Of a DNA stretch of 50,375 nucleotides, positions 8,495 to 17,892 are shown piece by piece. The DNA lies in assembly GCF_019654975.1 (NCBI RefSeq), contig NZ_BPEW01000033.1, positions 1 to 50,375 of the forward strand. The letters are read 5' to 3'. How positions within the stretch are numbered: the stretch's first letter is position 1; each line of letters opens with the position of its first letter. Source of the stretch: Shewanella sp. c952. GTDB lineage: Bacteria; Pseudomonadota; Gammaproteobacteria; Enterobacterales; Shewanellaceae. The notes below the pieces were generated by a model that worked only from the letters and a program-made list of their open reading frames with translations, did not search any database and had not been told where the DNA came from. The position numbers and the translations under genes are program-made.

Positions 8495-9580
8495 TTAACC
8501 TTCGCCAAGAGCTGCAAGCATATCCGCTTGGTTTTCTTGAATGAGCGGCTCAATAACAGAGTCAATATCGCCTTCCATAAATTCGCCTAAGCGGTACAAG
8601 GTAAGATTAATTCGATGTTCACTCACACGACCTTGCGGAAAGTTATAAGTTCGAATTCGCTCTGAACGATCACCACTTCCGACCAAGTTACGACGAGTGC
8701 TCTCTTCAGCGCTACGACGTTTCTCATCTTCAACAGCTTGAATACGAGCAGAAAGAACACTCATTGCTTGGGCACGGTTCTTATGCTGCGAACGCTGATC
8801 CTGACACTCAACCACAATCCCTGATGGCATGTGTGTAATACGGATAGCGGAATCGGTTTTGTTGACGTGCTGTCCACCCGCACCAGATGCGCGGAAAGTA
8901 TCGACCTTCAAATCAGCTTTGTTGATTTCAATGGCTTCAGACTCTGGAATTTCAGGCATCACTACCACAGTACAAGCAGAGGTATGTACTCGACCTTGTG
9001 ATTCTGTTTCTGGAACACGTTGTACACGATGTCCGCCAGATTCAAACTTCATTTTACCGTAGACGCCTTCACCACTTATTTTGGCAATGACCTCTTTAAA
9101 ACCGCCATGCTCACCTTCATTGGTGTTCATCACTTCTAACTGCCAGCGTTTGCCTTCGGCATACTTGCTGTACATACGGAAAAGGTCGCCTGCGAAAATA
9201 GCCGCTTCATCACCACCAGCGCCTGCGCGGATTTCGACAAAGCAGTTGTTATCATCGTTAGGATCTTTTGGAAGCAATAGGATTTGCAGTTCATCTTCAA
9301 GCGAAGAGATTGTCGCTTTAGCCGCTTTAAACTCTTCCTGAGCCATCTCTTTCAGCTCGGCATCATCCTCTTCCATCATCTCTTTAGCAGACTCGAGATC
9401 TTCCTCTGCTTGTTGAAATGACTTAAAGGTTCTGACAACATCCTCTAATTGAGAATATTCTTTAGACAAGGCGCGAAAACGCTCCTGATCGGCAATAACA
9501 CCTGCATCGCTCAGTAGCGCCAACACTTCTTCATTACGTTCAAGCAAGCCTTCAAGCTTGCGAATCACACTGTCCTTCAT
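8495..9580 (-). CDS. prfA: Peptide chain release factor 1 (RF1)
   Basis: 361 residues, matching family length. It contains the codon-recognition region and the peptidyl-hydrolysis motif GAGGQHVNKT (GGQ near residue 235), the site methylated by PrmC. RF1 terminates translation at UAA and UAG. It lies 13 bases after hemA and 40 before prmC. The ATG at 9580 gives the canonical N-terminus MKDSVIRKLEGL. Confidence 0.98.
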   Translation of the reverse strand: MKDSVIRKLEGLLERNEEVLALLSDAGVIADQERFRALSKEYSQLEDVVRTFKSFQQAEEDLESAKEMMEEDDAELKEMAQEEFKAAKATISSLEDELQILLLPKDPNDDNNCFVEIRAGAGGDEAAIFAGDLFRMYSKYAEGKRWQLEVMNTNEGEHGGFKEVIAKISGEGVYGKMKFESGGHRVQRVPETESQGRVHTSACTVVVMPEIPESEAIEINKADLKVDTFRASGAGGQHVNKTDSAIRITHMPSGIVVECQDQRSQHKNRAQAMSVLSARIQAVEDEKRRSAEESTRRNLVGSGDRSERIRTYNFPQGRVSEHRINLTLYRLGEFMEGDIDSVIEPLIQENQADMLAALGEG

Positions 9581-9593
9581 TAAAACGCTAACC

Positions 9594-10844
9594 TTAGTCT
9601 TTATCTAGTCCGAGCATCGTCCTTAATTGTCCAAGTGAATTAAGATCACCTTGGCGACTCGCAGCGGTAAGCGCTTGGGTCGGTGCGTGGATCAATTTAT
9701 TGGTCAGCTTATTAGCCAGCTCTAGCAATACTTGTTCGCTATTACCGCCTTGGGCCAACTTATTGACCGCTCGCTCTACCAACTCATCTTTTACCGCCAT
9801 ACTTTGAGTGCGATATTCACGGATACTGTCAACCGACTCTAATGAGCGGATCCACTCCATAAATTGATAAGATTGATCGTCTGCAATTAATTCTGCTTGC
9901 TCGGCAGCCTCTCTTCGAGAAGCCATATTCTGTTCAATGATGCTTTGCAGGTCATCAACGGTGTATAGGAACGCATCATCCAGATCCGCTACTTCGGCCT
10001 CAATATCTCGAGGAACTGCTATATCTACCAACAACATAGGTTGATGACGACGCTGCTTAAGCGCTTTTTCTACCATGCCTTTACCAAGGATCGGTAACGG
10101 GCTAGCGGTAGAGGATATCACGATATCGGCCTTAGGGAGAAAGTCTGGGATCTGTTCTAGCGTAATAGCTGTCGCGCCGAACTCATCGCACATTGCTTCT
10201 GCACGTGAAATTGTTCGGTTTGCTACCACCATCGCTTTAACACCATTATCTTTTAAATGGCGCGCCACTAACTCAATGGTCTCACCTGCACCAACAAGTA
10301 ATACCTGCGTGGTACTCAGCGATGAGAAGATATGCTTAGCCATACTCACCGCTGCAAAGGCAACCGATACAGCAGCAGCGCCAATCTCTGTTTCTGTTCG
10401 AATCTTTTTAGCCACTGAAAAAGTGTTCTGAAATAAGCGATCCATTGTGGTAGCAACGGTGCCCGCTTCTTTAGCTTTTACAAAAGATTGCTTAACTTGG
10501 CCTAAGATCTGAGGTTCACCCAAGATCAATGAGTCCAGTCCAGCAGAAACACGCATGAGATGCTTAACCGCTTGCTGATCTTTAAATTGATACAGGCAGG
10601 GCTCAACATCAGCATGAGAGAGTTGATGATAATCTTCTAACCATTGGATAACGTCAGCCTCTTCACCGTTGTTACAGTAAAGTTCTGTCCGATTACAGGT
10701 AGAGATAATGACGGCTTCGCCCGATTGAGTGTGCGTCGCAAGACTCTTCATAGCATCATGAATTTTGTCTGGTGCGAAAGCGACTTTCTCACGTAGGTCG
10801 ACCGTGGCCGTTTTATGATTTATTCCGATTGCTACAAGGCTCAT
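9594..10844 (-). CDS. hemA: Glutamyl-tRNA reductase
   Basis: 416 residues. First committed step of C5-pathway tetrapyrrole synthesis: NADPH-dependent reduction of glutamyl-tRNA(Glu) to glutamate-1-semialdehyde. The catalytic cysteine is C50 in IISTCNRTELYC, followed by the GLDSLILGEPQILGQVK tRNA-recognition region, a nucleotide-binding VGAGETIELVARHL segment and a helical dimerisation tail. It is divergent from lolB, the conserved gammaproteobacterial arrangement. Haem supply is relevant to the multihaem cytochrome in this window, though nothing here shows joint regulation. Confidence 0.98.
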   Translation of the reverse strand: MSLVAIGINHKTATVDLREKVAFAPDKIHDAMKSLATHTQSGEAVIISTCNRTELYCNNGEEADVIQWLEDYHQLSHADVEPCLYQFKDQQAVKHLMRVSAGLDSLILGEPQILGQVKQSFVKAKEAGTVATTMDRLFQNTFSVAKKIRTETEIGAAAVSVAFAAVSMAKHIFSSLSTTQVLLVGAGETIELVARHLKDNGVKAMVVANRTISRAEAMCDEFGATAITLEQIPDFLPKADIVISSTASPLPILGKGMVEKALKQRRHQPMLLVDIAVPRDIEAEVADLDDAFLYTVDDLQSIIEQNMASRREAAEQAELIADDQSYQFMEWIRSLESVDSIREYRTQSMAVKDELVERAVNKLAQGGNSEQVLLELANKLTNKLIHAPTQALTAASRQGDLNSLGQLRTMLGLDKD

Positions 10845-11114
10845 TTGACTCGTTCTGGACTCTTGGGCATCTTATTTATTGGTGCCATTCTACTGAATTG
10901 GCTTTGTTAAAAACAGAATACGCTTAACAAAACCGAATAATAATCTATGTTCTTACCCATTTTTCCAATTAGCATCACCTTTTTAACTATTTTTAAATAG
11001 GTATGACACCGATTGACGACAATAAACATTGTGCAAATGGCTATTTTTTGCATAAGGGCATTGGTAAATTTACCAACCCCTCGTATCATAAGGGCTCTTT
11101 TATATCAGTAATAG

Positions 11115-11780
11115 ATGAATAATTTGAGCAGCTTCACAAAAAACACTTATGCATGGGTGATATTGAGCTTTATTTTCATTAGCGGTTGCTCAACCACCAT
11201 ACCAGACAACTTAGTTCCCGTCTCTGTCGAGCAGGTCGAACAAGCGCAAGCTTGGGAAATGCAAGGCAAACTCGCAGTGCGCACTGCTGACGACAAATTT
11301 AGTACCAATTTGTATTGGTTGCACACACAAACTTCCGATGAGTTAAAACTGACGACGATGTTAGGCACTACGGTACTAAGTTTATCAAGTACTAATGGTG
11401 ACACATTATTAGAACTGGATGGTAAGACCTATTCCGATACCAATGCACAGCGTTTACTCGCGCGCATCACCGGTTGGACGATTCCTATCGATGCCTTACC
11501 GCTTTGGATCACTGGACAGCTCAGCGAAGGGGATGAAGTGATTAGTCAAGATTCACGCAATCGCCCTATCCAGCTCATCAATTCAAATCAACTTCCCGCT
11601 TGGAAAGTCGACTTTAACAGTTGGCAAACACAAAGTGGCGCTGAGTTACCTCGGTTACTTGACATAAATCGTGATGATATTCGACTTAAAATTCAAGTCA
11701 GTAAGTGGCAAGCACTTGCTCCTGAAAAACAATTAATGACCAATCATCCACATTCTATCGCCAATGAGTCCTCTTTATGA
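11115..11780 (+). CDS. lolB: Outer-membrane lipoprotein insertion factor LolB
   Basis: 221 residues with a lipoprotein signal peptide ending in FISGC (lipidated C25), then the WEMQGKLAVRT...FSTNLYW beta-strand pattern of LolB. LolB receives lipoproteins from LolA and inserts them into the outer membrane. Several lipoproteins in this window would be its clients (LptE, RlpA, the multihaem cytochrome). The gene overlaps ispE by four bases (ATGA). Its ribosome site is weak. Confidence 0.95.
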   Translation: MNNLSSFTKNTYAWVILSFIFISGCSTTIPDNLVPVSVEQVEQAQAWEMQGKLAVRTADDKFSTNLYWLHTQTSDELKLTTMLGTTVLSLSSTNGDTLLELDGKTYSDTNAQRLLARITGWTIPIDALPLWITGQLSEGDEVISQDSRNRPIQLINSNQLPAWKVDFNSWQTQSGAELPRLLDINRDDIRLKIQVSKWQALAPEKQLMTNHPHSIANESSL

Positions 11781-12631
11781 CAGCAGCACTTTCATTAGGT
11801 TGGCCAGCACCAGCCAAACTCAACCTTTTTCTGCATATCAATGGTCGCCGCGAAGATGGTTATCACGAACTGCAAACACTGTTTCAATTTATCGAGCATT
11901 GTGACCTTCTCGATTTCAAAGTGACTGAAAACACCAACTTGAAACTGCATTCAAATATGACTGCTGTTGTCGCCGATAACGATAACTTAATTCTGCGAGC
12001 CGCAAAATCTTTGCAAGAGTACAGCCAATGCCAACAAGGCGCAGAAATTTGGCTAGATAAACGCTTACCTATGGGAGGCGGTTTAGGTGGAGGTTCATCC
12101 GATGCGGCAACCACTTTAGTCGCACTAAATTCGCTATGGGGGCTGAATATCCCTACTGCTGAACTTGCCCAATTAGGACTAAAGCTTGGTGCTGATGTCC
12201 CTGTTTTTATTAATGGTTTTTCAGCTTTTGCCGAAGGTGTAGGTGAACGATTACAGCCAATTTCCCCTCCGCAGCCTTGGTACCTGGTCGTCGTGCCTGA
12301 TGTGCACATATCAACCGCGGAAATTTTCCAAGATCCAGCATTACCCCGTAATACCCCAAAGCATACACTGACCTCTTTAATGGACAGTCCTTGGAAAAAT
12401 GATTGCCAAGAACTGGTTGTAAAACACTCACCCAAAGTTGCCAAAGCCTTAGCGTGGCTGCTAGAATATGCGCCGTCTAGAATGACTGGAACTGGAGCAT
12501 GTGTTTTCGGTCAATTCGAACAGGAGCAACAAGCTAACGATGTCTTGGCAAAACTGCCTGCGTCGATGAAAGGCTTTGTTGCCAAAGGGGCAAATAAATC
12601 GCCATTAATGCTGAGATTAGCTCAGTGTTAA
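11777..12631 (+). CDS. ispE: 4-diphosphocytidyl-2-C-methyl-D-erythritol kinase
   Basis: 284 residues, GHMP kinase fold. The N-terminal PAPAKLNLFLHINGRREDGY and the ATP loop LPMGGGLGGGSSDAA (about residues 97-111) are diagnostic. It phosphorylates CDP-ME in the non-mevalonate (MEP) isoprenoid pathway, which feeds ubiquinone and undecaprenol synthesis. Translationally coupled to lolB through a four-base overlap and followed 62 bases later by prs. Confidence 0.97.
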   Translation: MTAALSLGWPAPAKLNLFLHINGRREDGYHELQTLFQFIEHCDLLDFKVTENTNLKLHSNMTAVVADNDNLILRAAKSLQEYSQCQQGAEIWLDKRLPMGGGLGGGSSDAATTLVALNSLWGLNIPTAELAQLGLKLGADVPVFINGFSAFAEGVGERLQPISPPQPWYLVVVPDVHISTAEIFQDPALPRNTPKHTLTSLMDSPWKNDCQELVVKHSPKVAKALAWLLEYAPSRMTGTGACVFGQFEQEQQANDVLAKLPASMKGFVAKGANKSPLMLRLAQC

Positions 12632-12693
12632 CTATCTGGGATACCTTTTAAGTCCCAGCCACTATCATGAAGCATACGCCTGAGGTTCATACA

Positions 12694-13641
12694 GTGCCTG
12701 ACATTAAACTTTTTGCCGGTAACGCAACACCTAGTCTCGCTAAGAAGATAGCCGATCGTCTATTTTGTAAACTTGGAGACGCAGAAGTAGGCGTTTTCAG
12801 TGACGGCGAAATCAGTGTCCAGATTAATGAAAATGTACGTGGTGCGGATGTATTCATCATTCAATCTACTTGTGCGCCGACTAACGACAACCTAATGGAA
12901 CTTATCGTTATGGTTGACGCACTTCGCCGTGCATCTGCTGGTCGTATTACAGCGGTTATTCCTTACTTCGGTTACGCTCGCCAAGACCGTCGTGTTCGCA
13001 GTGCTCGTGTACCAATTACCGCAAAAGTAGTTGCTGATTTCCTTTCAAGCGTTGGCGTTGACCGCGTATTGACTTGTGATTTACACGCAGAGCAAATCCA
13101 AGGTTTCTTTGACGTTCCTGTTGATAACGTATTTGGTAGCCCGGTGCTACTTGAAGATATGTTAGCTAAGAACCTAGAAAACCCAGTGGTTGTCTCTCCA
13201 GACATCGGTGGCGTTGTACGTGCTCGTGCAGTCGCTAAACTACTTGATGATTCTGACTTAGCAATCATCGATAAGCGTCGTCCACAAGCTAACGTTGCTC
13301 AAGTTATGCATATCATTGGTGACGTTCAAGGTCGTGATTGCATCATCGTTGATGACATGATTGATACCGGTGGCACACTTTGTAAAGCTGCTGAAGCGCT
13401 AAAAGAGCACGGTGCAAACCGCGTCTTTGCTTATGCAACTCACCCAGTATTCTCAGGCAATGCAGCGAAGAACATCGCTGAATCTGTAATCGATGAAGTC
13501 ATTGTGACTGACACGATTCCATTGAGCCCTGAAATAGCAGCACTAGAAAAAGTATCTCAGCTAACGATGTCTACCGTTATGGCTGAAGCTATCCGTCGCG
13601 TAAGCAACGAAGAATCTATTTCAGCAATGTTTAAGCACTAA
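12694..13641 (+). CDS. prs: Ribose-phosphate pyrophosphokinase (PRPP synthase)
   Basis: Starting at the GTG at 12694 gives exactly 315 residues, the E. coli length, and the family N-terminus (M/V)PDIKLFAGNATP. A GAGG lies eight bases before this GTG, whereas an upstream in-frame ATG at 12667 has no ribosome site and would add nine unrelated residues. It transfers pyrophosphate from ATP to ribose-5-phosphate to make PRPP for nucleotide, histidine, tryptophan and NAD synthesis. The PRPP-binding loop IIVDDMIDTGGTL and the ATP-site region YARQDRRVRSARVPI are intact. A strong terminator follows. Confidence 0.97.
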   Translation: MPDIKLFAGNATPSLAKKIADRLFCKLGDAEVGVFSDGEISVQINENVRGADVFIIQSTCAPTNDNLMELIVMVDALRRASAGRITAVIPYFGYARQDRRVRSARVPITAKVVADFLSSVGVDRVLTCDLHAEQIQGFFDVPVDNVFGSPVLLEDMLAKNLENPVVVSPDIGGVVRARAVAKLLDDSDLAIIDKRRPQANVAQVMHIIGDVQGRDCIIVDDMIDTGGTLCKAAEALKEHGANRVFAYATHPVFSGNAAKNIAESVIDEVIVTDTIPLSPEIAALEKVSQLTMSTVMAEAIRRVSNEESISAMFKH

Positions 13642-13690
13642 TCACTATTTGATTCATTAAGTAAAATAACGCTTAATGCTGAAATAAAAA

Positions 13691-13717
13691 ACGCACTCAA
13701 ATGAGTGCGTTTTTTTA
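13691..13717 (+). terminator. Intrinsic terminator after prs
   Basis: Arms acgcactc and gagtgcgt around aaat, followed by seven T. A-rich bases on the other side let it also serve the convergent regulator gene. Confidence 0.9.
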
Positions 13718-13759
13718 TGACATTCTTCCGCTAGATATTGATTTTTAAATACTATTAAA

Positions 13760-15133
13760 CTAAAGCGAAACTTGCTCTCTATGTGCCCACACGATGGTCT
13801 CACCCCACAAAGGTAGCATCCATACACCACTGTCATCATCCTGATAAAGCTGTCTTAACACCATCCTTTCATTTTGTAATACGTTTTTGCGGATCTCCCG
13901 ATAAATGGTGGCCGATTCTTTTGAGATCTGTTGCGGACTGGTAAAGGAGCGATCATCAACATCAACTAGGTAAGTGCTAACGGCTTTACCATCGACCATA
14001 GTTTGAGTGACTTTAAACTCGCCACTAAACTGATACCGTATAGAGATCTCTTTTAGCATATCATCGGTGATACAAGCTGCAGCAACCAATTTTCCACGAT
14101 TAGCAGACTCAAAAATTAATGACAAGCGGACGTCTGCGCGCACAACATTCTGGCTCTCTGAGTAGTAATAAACATCCGCACGAAAAACGTCTTCAACCAG
14201 CCCTTTATCGGCAGGGGCAAATTCATCTAACAAAATATTGTTGTAGGTCACTTGTTCCATTCTTAGCTTTGTATCCGCTAACCATTGAATATCAAGTGGT
14301 GGAGTCGGTGCACTCACCGCTCTCACTAAGTTAAGTGGCTGTTTATCGATACAGCTACCATTAAACTGGTTACATAGTGCCACGGATTCATAGCGTCCAT
14401 TTTCAAACGCAAACAACTGTTTTTCTGTCGCGTTTTTGAAAATATTGTCATAATTAAACCAGTTATCAACAACATTTTTGGCGGTGATCTTTGTTGTTTG
14501 GTCATCGAGTTGCACGGTATGTAACTGCGACTGATTTTGAGCGAGTGAAAAGGATTTTGCAGTGATTGAAGCGACATCAGGTTCAGTTAGCAAAGAAAGG
14601 TGATTAACTATCACTTTCAATCCACCAGAGAAGTGCAGCCCAGCAATCAGAGTGACAACAACACTCATGACAGCAACTCGAAGTAACATCGGTTTGAATA
14701 CGCTCGACCATGTTTTTGTTATCGCGGTATTTTGAGTTGTCGGTGTAGCATAGTTATTGAGCTGTGACGCAGACAATTCTACTGTTTCCTGACGACTATC
14801 GCTGTCAACTAACTTGAAGGAGGGATCTTCTGCCGCTTCGATGATACACAGGCTGTATCCATAGCGAGGAATATTTTTTAATTCGATATCCGTTTGGCCA
14901 TGCAACTTTTTTCTTAAGCTGCTCATACACTGAGTCAATGACGAAGGTGCCACCACTCTTCCAGGCCAGCCTGCGGCATTTAACGTTTCTTTGCTAACCA
15001 CTTCACCTACATTGCTGACAAGGCTTTTTAGTACCTCTAGCTCAGCCAATGATAACGCACAGCGAGTCGAATGCTTGGCATTGACTAACTCTCTTGCATC
15101 CAAATCAATTATTAAAAATTCAGTAATCTTCAC
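13760..15133 (-). CDS. ToxR/CadC-type transmembrane winged-helix transcriptional regulator
   Basis: 457 residues. Residues 1-100 form an OmpR/PhoB-type winged helix (LSLAELEVLKSLV, VSKETLNAAGWPGRVV, SSLTQCMSSLRKKL, IPRYGYSL). A linker leads to a single membrane helix (about 149-168, MLLRVAVMSVVVTLIAGLHF) and a periplasmic domain of nearly 290 residues that I do not recognise. Such proteins bind DNA from the membrane and respond directly to periplasmic signals. The start is GTG at 15133 with GAGG seven bases upstream. It lies just downstream of the 11-haem cytochrome gene on the same strand but is separated from it by a terminator. Whether it controls that gene is unknown. The target and signal cannot be named from sequence. 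Confidence 0.88.
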   Translation of the reverse strand: MKITEFLIIDLDARELVNAKHSTRCALSLAELEVLKSLVSNVGEVVSKETLNAAGWPGRVVAPSSLTQCMSSLRKKLHGQTDIELKNIPRYGYSLCIIEAAEDPSFKLVDSDSRQETVELSASQLNNYATPTTQNTAITKTWSSVFKPMLLRVAVMSVVVTLIAGLHFSGGLKVIVNHLSLLTEPDVASITAKSFSLAQNQSQLHTVQLDDQTTKITAKNVVDNWFNYDNIFKNATEKQLFAFENGRYESVALCNQFNGSCIDKQPLNLVRAVSAPTPPLDIQWLADTKLRMEQVTYNNILLDEFAPADKGLVEDVFRADVYYYSESQNVVRADVRLSLIFESANRGKLVAAACITDDMLKEISIRYQFSGEFKVTQTMVDGKAVSTYLVDVDDRSFTSPQQISKESATIYREIRKNVLQNERMVLRQLYQDDDSGVWMLPLWGETIVWAHREQVSL

Positions 15134-15224
15134 AAACTAACCTCTACTACTTTTTAGTAGATCCCCTAGCAACATCTTATTGCAATTACGTCACAATAAC
15201 CCTGACATAATGCCAAATTTTGAT

Positions 15225-15246
15225 TAAACAATTGCAGCATTGTTTA
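15225..15246 (-). promoter_or_regulatory. Inverted repeat upstream of the ToxR-like gene
   Basis: Perfect 8-base dyad taaacaat-N6-attgttta about 95 bases before the GTG start, in the AT-rich promoter region. The form suits a winged-helix dimer operator, and autoregulation is possible. No binding factor can be assigned. Confidence 0.45.
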
Positions 15247-15262
15247 TATTTGTGATCCCAGT

Positions 15263-15290
15263 AAAAAAAGACCCTAGCAAAATGCTAGGG
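15263..15290 (-). terminator. Intrinsic terminator after the 11-haem cytochrome gene
   Basis: On the minus strand, ccctagca pairs with tgctaggg around a three-base loop and is followed by CTTTTTTT. It lies 25 bases past the cytochrome stop codon and separates it from the downstream regulator. Confidence 0.9.
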
Positions 15291-15314
15291 CCAAAATATG
15301 CAGGGATGAAGGTG

Positions 15315-17672
15315 TTATTTCAGGTTATGAGATTCCTTCAGGTTATTTAGGTCATGACAGACAGCACATGACTCTTCGCCAGTGTATTGCCCAAGTTCGA
15401 CACCAAACTGAGCGCCGTTCTGTTTCATATGACTGACAACATCTTTACGAACCTGACGGCGATCTTCGCCCTCTTCAGCAGCTCGTTTACCATGACAGCT
15501 CAAACATACAGCTGCAGTTGGCGATACAAATGCATCTGCAACAGCATCTACTGCATAACGTTTGTTACCGCTAGTGTCTTTACCATTTGCAGGGTCAAGA
15601 CCGTCATAGGTATCCATGTAATCAAGATCAAGTGCTAATGGCTTACGGCCAACGAGGTACTTGGCATCAAAACTATCTTCAATATGACATTTAGCACAGT
15701 TAGCTAGATCTGCTGAGTACTCAACATTACGCTTCCAACCTTCACCGCTTTGGTTAGCACGGTTGTTGGCATGCATAGCATGGATCCATACTTTTTGATC
15801 AGGATGGCTCATCGTCAACTGTTCAATGTAATCCTCATCACCTTGCTTGGTTTGTGAATTACGAATGACCTGAGTTGGCATATTGTTGGCGTTATGACAA
15901 GCGACACACTCTTCACCCGCATTTGATGCAGTAGTCCAATCTCGCTCAGCACGAGGCATCAGATCCTTCATCATAACCATTGGGTCTAAAGCGCCGTCAC
16001 CATCAGAGTCAACCGAGCCAGAGGCACAAGTTGTACCAAAATAAGTGCTATCGTTTTTAACCACAGAGTGGCAACTACGACAGTTAAGCGTCATCTGTAC
16101 AAAACCTTCTTCAGAGGTTGTCGTACCATGACAATCGCCACAAAGTGCATTTGTCACAATTTGGCGACGTGGACGCTCTTCTAGCATGCCCTCTTTATTG
16201 AAGAAGTGCTGCCAGTTATAACCTGCGGCACCATTACTCCAATCGGTTTTGCCATCACAGTCTTGGATTGTTTCGCCATCTTTGTCGATACAGAACCAGA
16301 TCCGCGGTGTCACCATGCCGTAGCTGTCGTTTAAGTCACCATCAAAATCATCTTCAAGATCGAATGGACCTATTTCGAAGGTTGTCTTACCATTTTCATA
16401 GTTAAGTACGATTGGTTCATCTACGTAGCCTGGGAAGTTTTCTTTATTGGTATGAACGCGCAGAACTTTACCACGATCCATTCCCATATCCTGGCCACCC
16501 CAGTTGATATAGAATTCTGCGTAGTACATGTACTTAACCAGATCTAACTGCTCATTGCGGGTGTTACCATTTTTGTCCAAAATATCAACAGTCAACTGTA
16601 CATAACCAGTCTTATCAGTATCTAAATTGGCATCGATGTTGGCTTTTGCTTCTGGCGCATCAACCATCTTTGCTTCGGTAACGGTCAAGTGAAGGTTTTC
16701 ACGGCGCTCATTCTGACCTTTATAGGTAGACAAATGCACCATTTCTAGCGTATCTGACGTGTGACAATTGGCACATTGTGCATTGTCTTGGTATGGCCAG
16801 TGACCGATACCCTCTTTAAAGTTTACCTCTGTGTGACAAGTAATACAGCTTTCTTGGGTCGGTACGTTCTTCCAGTTTGCAAAATCAGTTGCTTGCTCGT
16901 TCTCTGCATGGCAATTATCACAACCACCAACTGGTGCAGGGATCACTCCGATATGGGCTTCATGAGCCAACATTGGAAACACTTTGCTGATATCACTCAC
17001 TTTGTTGTCGGCGTGACAAGAAACACAAGTTTCTACTTCAGTGTATTTTCCACCATGAATAGTAAAGTCATCATGACAACTTACACAGTTCTGGTTATTA
17101 ACCACATTCTTGGTGTAGAGAGGCTCTAAACCTTGCCCCCTAAAGTCATAATGCATATTCTCATAGCTAAGCTCAGTTGCCCCAACTGCTTCGCCACCAG
17201 TTCTCATTACCAATCTTAATGTCTTTTCATCAGTGATAGCGAAAGCGCTCTCAGCTGTAACATCTTTCTCGAAGCTATAGGTATAAGTACCATCTTGGTT
17301 ATCAACCAAGCTGCCACACTTTGCGTACTTGCTTGCAGGACATGCTTCAGAGCTCAATAGCTTCCAGTTACTCGCATCACCATCAGTGCCTTGCTCAAGG
17401 CCTGACAATATAAAACCAAACTTTTCTAAACCAACAACAGGCAGATCTTTTTCATTGCTGACCGTAAATGTTATGTCAGACTGCGCCCCAACAGCAATCT
17501 TATCCACTGCGACATTTAATGCTTTGGCATCTGTTGCTACAGGAATACCAGGAAGTCCTGGCGTGCCAGGCTCGCCATCTTTACCATTTTGTCCATCATC
17601 ACCGGAACAACCCGTTAAGGCCAGTCCAATGAAGGCTGCTAAAGTAGCAACTTTTATATCGACTCGTTTCAT
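15315..17672 (-). CDS. Eleven-haem outer-membrane c-type cytochrome, OmcA/MtrC/UndA family
   Basis: 785 residues from the ATG at 17672, which has GGAG six bases upstream. A lipoprotein signal ends in ALTGC (C22), followed by a collagen-like Gxx run (GQNGKDGEPGTPGLPGIP) as in OmcA-type proteins. I count eleven CxxCH haem sites: five in the first cluster (CVSCH, CVSCH, CDNCH, CITCH, CANCH) and six in the second (CGDCH, CRSCH, CVACH, CAKCH, CLSCH, CAVCH). The clusters are separated by a beta-rich domain, so the layout is beta domain-5 haems-beta domain-6 haems. MtrC and OmcA have ten haems; eleven with a 5+6 split is the UndA arrangement. The family passes electrons to metal oxides or flavins at the cell surface. 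No mtrA/mtrB-type porin partner is in this window. Confidence 0.93.
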   Translation of the reverse strand: MKRVDIKVATLAAFIGLALTGCSGDDGQNGKDGEPGTPGLPGIPVATDAKALNVAVDKIAVGAQSDITFTVSNEKDLPVVGLEKFGFILSGLEQGTDGDASNWKLLSSEACPASKYAKCGSLVDNQDGTYTYSFEKDVTAESAFAITDEKTLRLVMRTGGEAVGATELSYENMHYDFRGQGLEPLYTKNVVNNQNCVSCHDDFTIHGGKYTEVETCVSCHADNKVSDISKVFPMLAHEAHIGVIPAPVGGCDNCHAENEQATDFANWKNVPTQESCITCHTEVNFKEGIGHWPYQDNAQCANCHTSDTLEMVHLSTYKGQNERRENLHLTVTEAKMVDAPEAKANIDANLDTDKTGYVQLTVDILDKNGNTRNEQLDLVKYMYYAEFYINWGGQDMGMDRGKVLRVHTNKENFPGYVDEPIVLNYENGKTTFEIGPFDLEDDFDGDLNDSYGMVTPRIWFCIDKDGETIQDCDGKTDWSNGAAGYNWQHFFNKEGMLEERPRRQIVTNALCGDCHGTTTSEEGFVQMTLNCRSCHSVVKNDSTYFGTTCASGSVDSDGDGALDPMVMMKDLMPRAERDWTTASNAGEECVACHNANNMPTQVIRNSQTKQGDEDYIEQLTMSHPDQKVWIHAMHANNRANQSGEGWKRNVEYSADLANCAKCHIEDSFDAKYLVGRKPLALDLDYMDTYDGLDPANGKDTSGNKRYAVDAVADAFVSPTAAVCLSCHGKRAAEEGEDRRQVRKDVVSHMKQNGAQFGVELGQYTGEESCAVCHDLNNLKESHNLK

Positions 17673-17861
17673 CATCAGCTCCACTCACTTATATTTAGCC
17701 CTCTTTATTGGGGCAAATGAAATGTAACTAACCGAATGAAATTAAAGTGTGAGCATGTCGGTTGCTTTTCCTCGCAAGTTACTTAACGAGAAACAGAGCA
17801 CAAACAAACTCACAACTGATGCGAAGAAGTAAACAAAAAGACAAATAAAAGACCACTAAAG

Positions 17862-17877
17862 GTTAAGGAAAGGTTAA
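17862..17877 (+). promoter_or_regulatory. ArcA-like direct repeat upstream of the cytochrome gene
   Basis: GTTAA occurs at 17862 and again at 17873, an 11-base spacing typical of ArcA direct-repeat sites. Further GTTAA copies lie at 17900 and 17925. The motif is short and the region AT-rich, so chance is possible. It lies about 190 bases before the cytochrome start. Confidence 0.4.
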
Positions 17878-17892
17878 CCCAAACAGCTAAAA

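Noticed and set aside
10907..11089. A 60-codon minus-strand open frame between hemA and lolB
   Set aside because: No ribosome site, unlikely composition and position in the divergent promoter region of hemA and lolB.
11884..12444. A 186-codon minus-strand open frame
   Set aside because: Fully antisense to ispE, which has intact GHMP motifs; no ribosome site.
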